Positions 14,201-24,234 of a stretch of DNA of 47,938 nt are shown here, piece after piece. Position numbers and translations under genes: made by a program. This stretch comes from Lingula anatina (lineage: Eukaryota > Brachiopoda > Lingulata > Lingulida > Lingulidae): the NCBI RefSeq assembly GCF_001039355.2, contig NW_019773623.1, positions 24,134 through 72,071 of the forward strand, read 5' to 3'. The notes beneath the pieces were generated by a model. It searched no databases. It saw nothing but the letters and a program-made list of their open reading frames with translations, and was not told the DNA's origin. Positions within the stretch are counted from its first letter, which is position 1. Each line of letters starts with the position of its first letter.

Positions 14201-17200
14201 CATATAAATTTTTAATTCATAAAATTGCGTATATAATGAGTTTACAAATAAATTGTGATTTCTCACAAAATTTGATCTTTAAGTTATATCACTTTGAATG
14301 TTTATTTATGTCAAAAAATATGATTCACAGCTACTTACAGTATATAAGAATATTACTTTTAATCTCTGTAATCTTAAAGAAATACAGAAAATGCAAATAA
14401 GACTCATCCATAGAGTATGTCAAGGATACTTACTGGAATTCTCACAGAACTCATTGGTGGGACAATTCCATTTTTCTGGGGACACCTGTAGACACAGTCT
14501 ATCCTGGAAATACTGCTGGCAGGCTGCTGTACTGAGAATGGAGCATTTACCTGAAATACATTTACTTAATACATGTATGTATTCAGAGTAATGCCTGCCT
14601 GGTAACACTGCTGGCAGGCTGCAACAATGAGAACGAGGAACTGATCCACAAACAATTTACTACATGTCACTGTTTCTATATGCACAAATAATCAAACCTT
14701 TCAATATGCATCTAATTTATACATATGAAGTAGACATGAACAGCTTTGAAATCAAGGCTAACTTGTTTGGTTAAAAAATGTGAATAGCCAAATGTTTCTT
14801 AGTGGAATGGTTGATTAAACAGTGATCAGTCTGTAAGAGCTGATCAAACGTTAAATACTTACGGGTGACAAGTTATGCAGCTCCACAAATTTCTCCACGC
14901 TTTTGCCCACTGGGATCTCCCCAAAATGTGCCACAGCCTCTTTGTCATCTCTGTTCAGCTCTTCAACTGGTTTACCAACACTGGATACTAACAAATGGGG
15001 ATATTTCCCTGTGAAAGAAAAACAATCAATCTAAGTAGCAGAAAATGTCCATGTTTTAACATTGAAATACCATCATGATCTTTTTAGGAATGGATTTTCT
15101 CCTCCTGAAGTACTTCAATCCTTATCTCATTTAGACTGCATATCCTGATGCTGTACAACTATTGTGCTTAGTTGAAGCAATCATGAAAAAGTTTGAAAAC
15201 CTCCAATCTCTGAATCGGTATATCTACATAATTTCAAAGATATGCATGAAGGATTTCCAAAATAAATGCATAGAATTATACACAAAACATCTTGTTTAGA
15301 CAGAAATGTTATCTGCAGCTGACTTCAGAATCATATAAGTTTTTTGCTTACTTCAAGATTTTCCACCAAAAATGGTGACTTCTGCTGACAGTGAATTTTA
15401 ACTTGAAGGTCAAACAAAAGAATGATCATACCTATGCCATTCAGTTTTAAACCTTGAGCCTCCGTAAACTCTGCACCATATTTGCAAACAGCTTCAGCCA
15501 CATACACTGAGGCACCCTGCAATGAAAAAATATAAACAACCATGTTTGTTATCATGAACCTTTGTGAACACTAGTCACTGAATAAGACCATAGATTAATT
15601 ATCAGCCATATGCTACACAGTAAAGGTGTGTTATGACACAAATAGAAACTTGGACTGGATTGTTTCATCCACCTATGTACCTGAGCTTTAGAGTTTACTC
15701 TAAACCCAAATCCATATTATTAGCATACCCCTAGGCCTGTTATCACAGTCAACTGCAGGAGCTAGCTGATTAAGAAAAAGGTTCTAGTAAACTCTAAAAC
15801 TCAGGGCGAAACTAATGTTTACATCCAGAACACTTAGCCAGGTAAAATATAATGCAATCTAGTTTTATCTACCTATTCTTACCTTTGGTTTAAATGTGGC
15901 TGTCAAGACACAAGAAGTAAAGGGTTCTAAAGCTCCCTCACTTGGTTCAATGATGAAAGGATCTTCAACTTCCCATTGGAATGGTGTAAATAGCTCACTG
16001 AAAATAAAACAAGTCACCTGGATACATTATAGCACTTTTCAATATCGTAAGTCATTCACTGCATTTCATAAACACATTACAAATGAAATACCCTATAACT
16101 CCACAACAAATACTCATTCCAGGTTCAATAAAATAGAAACACTCACTTTACTAATTTCTATCATAAAAATGTACAACTGTTACCTTGTGTTTTTTAGCTC
16201 AAAAGTAAGTTGTATTTGATCTTCCACTGCACACATCTGAAAATTAAGCAGTTCTGGCAAAGCAATCTCAAACTTAGGCAGAACAGCCTTGATAGGGACT
16301 TCAAAGTTCCCCTCCTGAAATAAAAGTAAAAAAAAAATTAATTCAATTCAAATAAATTTAAAAAAAAAAAAAAACAACAACATTTTAATCATGACACACA
16401 TTCTTTAAAAAGTAAGCAATTTTTCAAAAATATTTTATGGTGTTTTAGAGATTATACCCATCTGACTATACTTACAGTGCACTCAAATTCAATTTTATCT
16501 TCATATTCATTTTTCTCCAAAGGTCTAAATGTAACAGGCAATGTAAAACTGGTTCCTGCACTGAGAACAATAGGTTTGGGATACAATGTGGAAAAGAATC
16601 TGGTAGATGGCGCACTGAAAAACAGATAGATTTAAATCATAAAACTGTCATCTCAAATATTATATGTTTTATAAATTATATTTTCTTGTGGTCTTTTTTT
16701 CCTTCCACATAAAGCAAAATTTGATATGTTCTTACATAATTTACCTCACAAAATCAATTTATTTATATCAATAGTAAATGAAATGGCACAGTTTTGTAAA
16801 TACAATGAATCTGGAAATAAAAAGATAATTGTATTTCATGTCCTATAATACTAAATATTTGAATTGTATAAATGGTATTTACCTGTACTTTAGCTTTTGT
16901 GTTTTCACTTTGACATTCTTCAGAGTAATATTTTTAGTATATTCTCGACCAGGTTCCCAACCTTGCCACACCACTCCAGGCACTACTTCAATTCCATTGT
17001 AATTAGCTTTGCCAGAATTTTGAGTAAATAATGGCTGCTTTGTTCTGAAATATCATGAGTGTNCAAAGATATGCATGAAGGATTTCCAAAATAAATGCAT
17101 AGAATTATACACAAAACATCTTGTTTAGACAGAAATGTTATCTGCAGCTGACTTCAGAATCATATAAGTTTTTTGCTTACTTCAAGATTTTCCACCAAAA

Positions 17201-20200
17201 ATGGTGACTTCTGCTGACAGTGAATTTTAACTTGAAGGTCAAACAAAAGAATGATCATACCTATGCCATTCAGTTTTAAACCTTGAGCCTCCGTAAACTC
17301 TGCACCATATTTGCAAACAGCTTCAGCCACATACACTGAGGCACCCTGCAATGAAAAAATATAAACAACCATGTTTGTTATCATGAACCTTTGTGAACAC
17401 TAGTCACTGAATAAGACCATAGATTAATTATCAGCCATATGCTACACAGTAAAGGTGTGTTATGACACAAATAGAAACTTGGACTGGATTGTTTCATCCA
17501 CCTATGTACCTGAGCTTTAGAGTTTACTCTAAACCCAAATCCATATTATTAGCATACCCCTAGGCCTGTCATCACAGTCAACTGCAGGAGCTAGCTGATT
17601 AAGAAAAAGGTTCTAGTAAACTCTAAAACTCAGGGCGAAACTAATGTTTACATCCAGAACACTTAGCCAGGTAAAATATAATGCAATCTAGTTTTATCTA
17701 CCTATTCTTACCTTTGGTTTAAATGTGGCTGTCAAGACACAAGAAGTAAAGGGTTCTAAAGCTCCCTCACTTGGTTCAATGATGAAAGGATCTTCAACTT
17801 CCCATTGGAATGGTGTAAATAGCTCACTGAAAATAAAACAAGTCACCTGGATACATTATAGCACTTTTCAATATCGTAAGTCATTCACTGCATTTCATAA
17901 ACACATTACAAATGAAATACCCTATAACTCCACAACAAATACTCATTCCAGGTTCAATAAAATAGAAACACTCACTTTACTAATTTCTATCATAAAAAAT
18001 GTACAACTGTTACCTTGTGTTTTTTAGCTCAAAAGTAAGTTGTATTTGATCTTCCACTGCACACATCTGAAAATTAAGCAGTTCTGGCAAAGCAATCTCA
18101 AACTTAGGCAGAACAGCCTTGATAGGGACTTCAAAGTTCCCCTCCTGAAATAAAAGTAAAAAAAAATTAATTCAATTCAAATAAATTAAAAAAAACAACA
18201 TTTTAATCATGACACACATTCTTTAAAAAGTAAGCAATTTTTCAAAAATATTTTATGGTGTTTTAGAGATTATACCCATCTGACTATACTTACAGTGCAC
18301 TCAAATTCAATTTTATCTTCATATTCATTTTTCTCCAAAGGTCTAAATGTAACAGGCAATGTAAAACTGGTTCCTGCACTGAGAACAATAGGTTTGGGAT
18401 ACAATGTGGAAAAGAATCTGGTAGATGGCGCACTGAAAAACAGATAGATTTAAATCATAAAACTGTCATCTCAAATATTATATGTTTTATAAATTATATT
18501 TTCTTGTGGTCTTTTTTTCCTTCCACATAAAGCAAAATTTGATATGTTCTTACATAATTTACCTCACAAAATCAATTTATTTATATCAATAGTAAATGAA
18601 ATGGCACAGTTTTGTAAATACAATGAATCTGGAAATAAAAAGACAATTTATTTCATGTCCTATAATACTAAATATTTGAATTGTATAAATGGTATTTACC
18701 TGTACTTTAGCTTTTGTGTTTTCACTTTGACATTCTTCAGAGTAATATTTTTAGTATATTCTCGACCAGGTTCCCAACCTTGCCACACCACTCCAGGCAC
18801 TACTTCAATTCCATTGTAATTAGCTTTGCCAGAATTTTGAGTAAATAATGGCTGCTTTGTTCTGAAATATCATGAGTGTATTTAAATTAAAATACTGTTT
18901 GGTAATACATTGACAGTATTACCAAATACTGTGTAAGTTAGAATCACCAAAAAAGAAAAAAGAAAATTTAATGAACTCAAAAATTAGTTTTGATATTGCT
19001 AAGTACCTAAATAATTTTCATCAGTATCATAAAGGGGCAATTCTAAGGAAATTGGTGGTCCAGAAGTAAAATGCATTTGTGATATGTATTTATCATACAA
19101 GAACCTCAAACTATATATTTTCACTTTACATGCTACAGACAAGGACGTTCACATAAACATAAATCTAAAAATAAGTCACAACTTTTTGATAAATTTAAAA
19201 CCACCTAAGACTGTTAATGATTGTTTCAGTGAATTCAGCAATACTGTATCCATAAGTGAACTTGGTTTCACTTTGAAAAGTGGTACAAATTTTACATATT
19301 TCAACAGTGAATTACATCTGAAATAAAGGGAAACAAGGAGCTATAGACCTTTTACCTGGAACCAATTTTGGTGTACTTTTTTCATTTGCTTGGAGAAGGA
19401 TTTCATTTGAAATCAAGATATGTTGCTGCTATTTTTGTTGTAAAATATTTAAGATGTATGGTTTTGTTAAGAAATGTGTCACTTCAGTATGCCGTAATTG
19501 ATGAACAAACCCAGCTGAGGTAGTTAGAAGTAAAATGTTTCAGTGATTCAAAATTAAGCACTGTTGCAGCATTTTATACATGTAGCTTTTAGTTTAACAA
19601 TAAGCTGAACAATTAAGTTACTCATTATAATATGTTAGGGCTAGGTTTTAGTATGATGAATAAATGCCATAAAGACATTAAGCTATAAATTATTTGTTAT
19701 GTTATATATTTTTAATTCTTTATTTCAAATGCTCTTTATGATTTCAGCAAACACAATGCACTGAATCTGGTGTTGTCTAAAAGTTGCCAGTCTTTTTTTC
19801 ACGGTAAACAGAATGCTAATAGTAGTACTTTTGCATTCAATTGTGTGGCTGATAGATCCGATTCCAGTGACTTGTGATTAACAAATTAAAAGTGATAAAT
19901 ATGTTATAGTATTTTCTGCTATATCTTACCAGAATCAATTATGTACATGCATATATAACTTTGCTTTTTAAGCTTACTGGTACTGTAGCTGTCCACTTAA
20001 AAATAAAAATGCTAACTGAAGAGATTGAAGCACTTTTCCGAAAGAAGAATAGCACAAAATATTAGAAACATCTTTTTCTTTAAAATCTGTCTCAGGTATA
20101 AAATTACGTGCAAAGATATTTCATTTCGCATTTTAAAGGGGAAAAACGATGCCTGCACTGTTGCAGTCAAGTCAGTAAAATCCAGTCTCAAAACTCTCAA

Positions 20201-20267
20201 GATAGCATACGTGCTTATACTTTGAAAATTTCAATCAAAAATACCTGAGACAAGTGCTCATCATCAT
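1191..20267 (-). CDS. CFAP65: Cilia- and flagella-associated protein 65, 41 exons, 1,762 aa
   Basis: Axonemal protein built of ASH/MSP-type immunoglobulin-like repeats (residues about 15-1420), then a charged, partly coiled-coil tail (about 1440-1762) ending in TPQGAKHQK. Recognisable segments are [14 protein letters not shown] (~28-41), [19 protein letters not shown] (~608) and [19 protein letters not shown] (~1328). Exons in coding order: 20245-20267, 16883-17044, 16476-16614, 16184-16314, 15883-15997, 15432-15516, 14863-15008, 14434-14550, 14026-14134, 13554-13669, 13102-13251, 12722-12850, 12350-12418, 11971-12060, 11645-11725, 11345-11399, 11061-11146, 10732-10858, 10065-10372, 9635-9774, 9237-9321, 8773-8931, 8293-8458, 7879-8007, 7443-7599, 7203-7271, 6807-6935, 6478-6562, 6063-6221, 5774-5884, 5424-5501, 5134-5247, 4776-4934, 4174-4434, 3625-3759, 3412-3489, 3094-3296, 2489-2617, 1946-2171, 1593-1708, 1191-1353. 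They sum to 5,289 nt with every junction in phase. The start ATG (20267-20265) follows an in-frame TGA and opens a 7-residue exon. Exons 2-6 occur again at 17261-18861 (see repeat). The family is required for sperm flagellum assembly in mammals. HYDIN or another ASH-repeat CFAP is the alternative name. Confidence 0.88.
8181..8220. repeat. (GT)n microsatellite in a CFAP65 intron
   Basis: An uninterrupted GT run of about 29 bases from 8181, followed by an imperfect GTGC stretch. It lies in the intron between the exons at 8293-8458 and 7879-8007. Confidence 0.95.
9488..9612. repeat. Two-copy tandem repeat of about 62 bp
   Basis: The unit starting TGTCATCAA at 9488 recurs at 9550. Both copies contain CTGACAATGCAGAATGTCTG. 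It lies in a CFAP65 intron, just 5' in forward coordinates of the exon 9635-9774, and has no coding content. Confidence 0.8.
15235..17062. repeat. 1.83-kb direct repeat, copy 1 (CFAP65 exons 2-6)
   Basis: Near-identical to 17064-18879, separated only by the N at 17063. It contains CFAP65 exons 2-6. Differences from copy 2 are homopolymer lengths (for example near 16330-16375), a T/C change at 15741 versus 17570, and small changes near 16825. It ends abruptly at the N. Confidence 0.95.
15681..15804. repeat. Small palindromic element in CFAP65 intron 5
   Basis: About 124 bp with imperfect terminal inverted repeats. The left end reads CTGAGCTTTAGAGTTTACT and the complement of the right end reads CTGAGTTTTAGAGTTTACT. 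It is non-coding and MITE-like. A second copy at 17510-17633 exists only because of the larger direct repeat. I see no clear target-site duplication. Confidence 0.55.
17063..17063. other. Single N at repeat junction (assembly join)
   Basis: One undetermined base sits exactly where copy 1 of the repeat stops and copy 2 starts. It reads as a contig join with a placeholder gap rather than biology. Confidence 0.9.
17064..18879. repeat. 1.82-kb direct repeat, copy 2 (second set of CFAP65 exons 2-6)
   Basis: Carries the same five minus-strand exons at 18700-18861, 18294-18432, 18014-18144, 17712-17826 and 17261-17345. If both sets were spliced, the exon ending at 17261 leaves one base over, while the exon starting at 17044 needs two from its predecessor. 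The frame would shift and meet a stop within about 20 codons. Only one copy can belong to a functional mRNA. The true intron 1 then continues from 18862 to 20244. Confidence 0.92.
18880..20244. other. CFAP65 intron 1, no gene seen
   Basis: AT-rich sequence between the duplicated block and the tiny first coding exon. No open frame with credible splice sites was found. Confidence 0.6.
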
Positions 20268-20560
20268 CTTGGCGTATCCTGTATTTCACTTTAATCAAAA
20301 ATGGTCCATGTATCATAAAACAGCATTATTTTCTTCGAAAGTTTGGTAAAAGCCGCCATCATGAAAACAAAAATGGCGCTGTTGCTATGAGATAAATCCC
20401 ATCATGCAATTTTAGTATATTTCTGTTATTTAGAACAGAAACCTTTTCAATATTTCGTTGCGGAGTATTTTTTGTTTTTAGTTCAAATAAGTAAAACTAT
20501 CTTAATTATAAAAATATACTAATAACAGTACTCCGTGATTACTCGAGAAAGTTCGTCTGC
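20268..20560. promoter_or_regulatory. Bidirectional promoter, CFAP65 (-) / NAGS (+)
   Basis: About 300 bp separates the CFAP65 start codon from the first NAGS 5' exon. No TATA box is evident. Visible motifs are a ZNF143/THAP11-like core TCCCATCATGCA (20397-20408), an ATGGCG-containing YY1-like site (20370-20379), and an X-box half-site GTTGCTATG (20381-20389). The half-site fits an RFX-controlled ciliary gene. Motif identities come from remembered consensus sequences. Confidence 0.55.
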
Positions 20561-20602
20561 AGCATGGTGGATGTTGACGTTTCATTTGTGTGTAACTGCG
20601 TG
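20540..20602 (+). other. Probable NAGS 5' UTR exon
   Basis: A clear donor TGCGTG|GTAAGT at 20602/20603 lies 1 kb upstream of the NAGS coding start, whose exon has its own acceptor at 21586. The exon's start is not defined by sequence. It contains two ATGs (20564, 20571). Spliced to 21587, both frames end quickly, so they would be small upstream ORFs. Confidence 0.5.
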
Positions 20603-21586
20603 GTAAGTGCAAATAAATTGGTGTTTCTAAACATCTCCACCTGCAGGATAAGTGACGCCTCATGGCTAAAAATGGCGTTCCGTGATTATTTACGATCCGT
20701 TGACTATCCTGGTGCTTGAATTAGGTAATACATTTGTCTGCAGAGCAGTATGTGGCCTGTGACTTGAGAGCGACCCTGGGCTGGCGATTTGTGCCATGAT
20801 TTAACGAACGGCTAGTTTAAATGTTAAATGGCATAAAACTGTCTTGGATATCGAGTAATGCATTCTTACACGCTATCAAATTGGTACGTAGCTTTGCTGC
20901 TGCAGGTTGCTGAATTTATTGTGATTCTCTGTGTACACTAACGTGACAGAAAACCAAACGTTATTACTTGCCCGAGTTGCGTCAACAACATATTTAAATG
21001 TTCCACTATTTGCCTAGGGTTAACCCCTAAACCGGAACTACGTTGTTTATGTAGGTGAGTCTTAGAAGATCTTAGAAATCTGCTCAAAACAGTATGTGCT
21101 CAGAGGAACTACATATCTCGGCTATTTTTGTCCCAAATGTGCTCATTAAATATGGTCCATATGCTGAGCTATTGAATGCCCTGATTAAAATGTATATTGA
21201 AGCTAACTAAATGCATGATATTATTGGGTAGTTGTTACAATAGTAGTATTTTCTATACACATGTAATTCTCAATTTTATAAGGAGTCGGTCTGAGATAAT
21301 TGTGGATGAAAATAAATTAACTGAAACCCTATAAACCTGTTAAATCCGTGAGAAATGAGTAATTAGAAAGGATAGCAGTGGTACACATGAATTGTTATAA
21401 TTTCAACTTAAAGAGAATTTTAAAAACCGTTTATTTAAAAAATATTATGATTAACTTACTTGCATGGCTATAGCTTATTTCCTTTTTATTAGTTCTGAAT
21501 TAATTTTTGTAGTTTTAGGTTTTATGTATTTGTAAACAGTGCTGAGACACGTATAGCGTGGTTTTAAGGCATTTTTTTTTTTTCAG
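20603..21586 (+). other. NAGS 5' intron, no gene seen
   Basis: It starts GTAAGT and ends with a long T tract followed by CAG. No coding features were recognised. A YY1-like AAAATGGCG lies at about 20669-20677. Confidence 0.5.
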
Positions 21587-21601
21587 TTTTGAGGTTACCA
21601 G

Positions 21602-21709
21602 ATGACCCTCACACAGCAGAATGAAGATCCTGACACATCAGACATCCTCTGTGTGGGCACGGCGTATGCGCTGTCTGCAGCTTATAAGTTCAGACACTGC
21701 AGAAAATAA
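21602..21709 (+). promoter_or_regulatory. Upstream ORF overlapping the NAGS start
   Basis: The ATG at 21602 opens a 35-codon frame ending TAA at 21707-21709. The NAGS ATG at 21621 lies inside it in another frame. If the leader is used as drawn, ribosomes starting at 21602 would miss the NAGS start, so leaky scanning would be needed. Confidence 0.55.
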
Positions 21710-22627
21710 GGCAGCCTTATTTCCGACTCCAGGCAGAGCTATGTTGTGGAGAGATAAGCTTAATAGATTGAGACAAGTCAGACCTTACAGTATCAAGTAA
21801 GACATTTATTTTGGCTCTACTTATCTTTCCTAATTCAGACATTGAAAATGATAAAACCCCTCAACTTAAAATACTAGATGTTGGTATTCTTTCCGATATG
21901 TCAAGAATTATATGTAAATATTGTGACATTAGAACAGAAGTGTACTTCATTAGCTGTTTAATTCATTCTAATTAAATCAATACCTTAAATAAAATTTTAT
22001 AATTGTATCAGTTAAGCTGTTTTATTTTATGACATTAGCTACCTAGTACTTTTTCCACAATTTTCCTGTCATGGTGTTGATTGTCACGGTTTAAAGGAAA
22101 ATTACAAATAGCCTGAAATAAGTAATACAAAATGTTGCCAATTTTTACTGTTGTCTGTTGACTTCGATCTTATACTTCGATCATCATCCATTGTTTGATC
22201 TTATTATAGATGCAATAGCCCAGATGGAGAAATGAAGGAAGAATATGTTTCACATATAATTCAGCCTAATAAATATGCCACCATGCAGGTGAACATGATG
22301 AACAGAGCTCCTCAAGATCTGAAAAGGTTTCTTGAAAAGGTATGAAATGATAATCAAATTGAGAATATGCATTCTCATTTCATTTCTCATTTTTCAAATC
22401 CTTTGATAGAGGCATATTACATTTCAAAGCTAAAATTATTATTAACCACCATAAACAGAGGTCAAATGTCAAGGTCGTGACCTCTGAAAATGGGTATAGC
22501 AGCATCTGCATAAAGATGACCAGTGCACAGGATATATTTATTATTAGCTGTTTTATAGCCAAATGGCAGCTGTTTTAATGGAATGTGTGAGAGATAAATA
22601 GGTATGAATTACTTAACTGATAAAATT

Positions 22628-22658
<31 letters not shown>

Positions 22659-24190
22659 CGTTACATAGGTTGGCACAGATGCAAAGCAAGCGCGCTACTG
22701 GCTGAAAGAATTCCAGAGACAGTCGGATCCTCACAGTCCTTTTGCTGTGATCCAGATAGAGGAGTCTATATTTTCTGAGTCTGAACTGGTAAATATCAAC
22801 TCTTGCATGTAGTTTTTTGGGTAAGAGTACAGGTAAATCTTGTACATTTTCTCCATAGGTTATAAACATTTTACTTCAGATAAAGAAAATGAAGTTTATG
22901 GTTTATCAGTTTGTCAGTGAGCTACATAAAGATTTTCTGAATAACCCTACTTATAAATTAAAACCACATGCATGAGTAAAGTCCTTTTTCTATCACTTAC
23001 ACATTGCCTTGTTATATTTATTTTACATTTGTCAGAGAAACTTATTTGCAGTATTTTATATATACATATTTTGAATTTTTGACTGTGTGTCATAGCTCAT
23101 GTTGTATTTTCCAAATTGATGTTAGTTTGAAGGCAATTTTTTGTACAATTTTGCAGTTAGAAAGTCTGGCTTCATCACTGTCATTCCTCCATCGCAATGA
23201 TATGAAAGTGGTCTTAGTCCATGGAAGCAGTCTGTCAGATAGCCTGGGGAGTAGTTCACTGGAAGCACTACAGGTGTGTAGAAATAATGTTTATAAGTTT
23301 TACATTACATTAAAGATTATTGACCAATTTCAGGTGTATTTTTGCCCTGGGAAAAAGTGTATAGACATAAAAGGGATTCAAAAATATAAGATAAAATAAT
23401 TAAGACTTACTGGGTGTGTTTAGATCACTACCTCTTTCCGAGTCTTATTGGCATAATCATAATATGTTAATTTTTACAGAAACACCGAGCACAGCTCAGC
23501 TCAAATTCCATGCTACTTGCAAGTTGTTTAGAATCTCACGGAGCACCCAGCCGCCCTCTATTCGTAGGGACAAATGTGCTGCAGGCACAGATGGAAGGGT
23601 ATTTTATTAGATTCTTAGTATTAGTATTTTATTAGATTCTTAGTATTAGTTCACCGATGTTTATAGGTGTTTATTCATTATCAATAAGTCAGTAGACAAA
23701 AGATCTACACATTTTGAGTACTGTCATGTTGGCAACTCTAGGTTGTCATAAACTAGGTGAGCGTTTATATGTGCATTTACATTCACTATGTTGTTTTGAT
23801 ATCAAGTAATTTTTGAGATCTGTAAAATGAAAACTACTCTCCAACATAAAATAAAGTTAAAAGTTTTGGAGTTTGCTTTACTGGCATTCCTCCATTATAA
23901 CATTGTCAACAGCGGTTACTTTGCTTGTTGTTGCAGTACAATGCACAGTTCCATTCAGAAGGTGGAAAAAGGTCCTATAAGCTGGTGCTTTCAGTCAGGT
24001 CACATTCCCATCTTGCTGTCTGTGGGGGAAACACAAAGTGGACAGATTGTGCCTCTAGATCTGACCCACACCACTGAGCAACTGAGCTTGGCCTTAAAAC
24101 CATTCAAAGTGATGTTGCTCAACTCCACTGGGGGATTTTACAATGAAAATGGAGAGGTAAAGAATGCAAGGAGAGATCAGAATGATTATC

Positions 24191-24234
<44 letters not shown>

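Noticed and set aside
15896-16219. 107-codon plus-strand ORF, repeated near 17725
   Set aside because: Antisense to CFAP65 exon 15883-15997 and its intron; the repetition reflects the duplicated block.
14863-18861. A CFAP65 model with ten exons in place of five
   Set aside because: The exon junction between the two repeat copies is out of phase and leads to a stop within about 20 codons.
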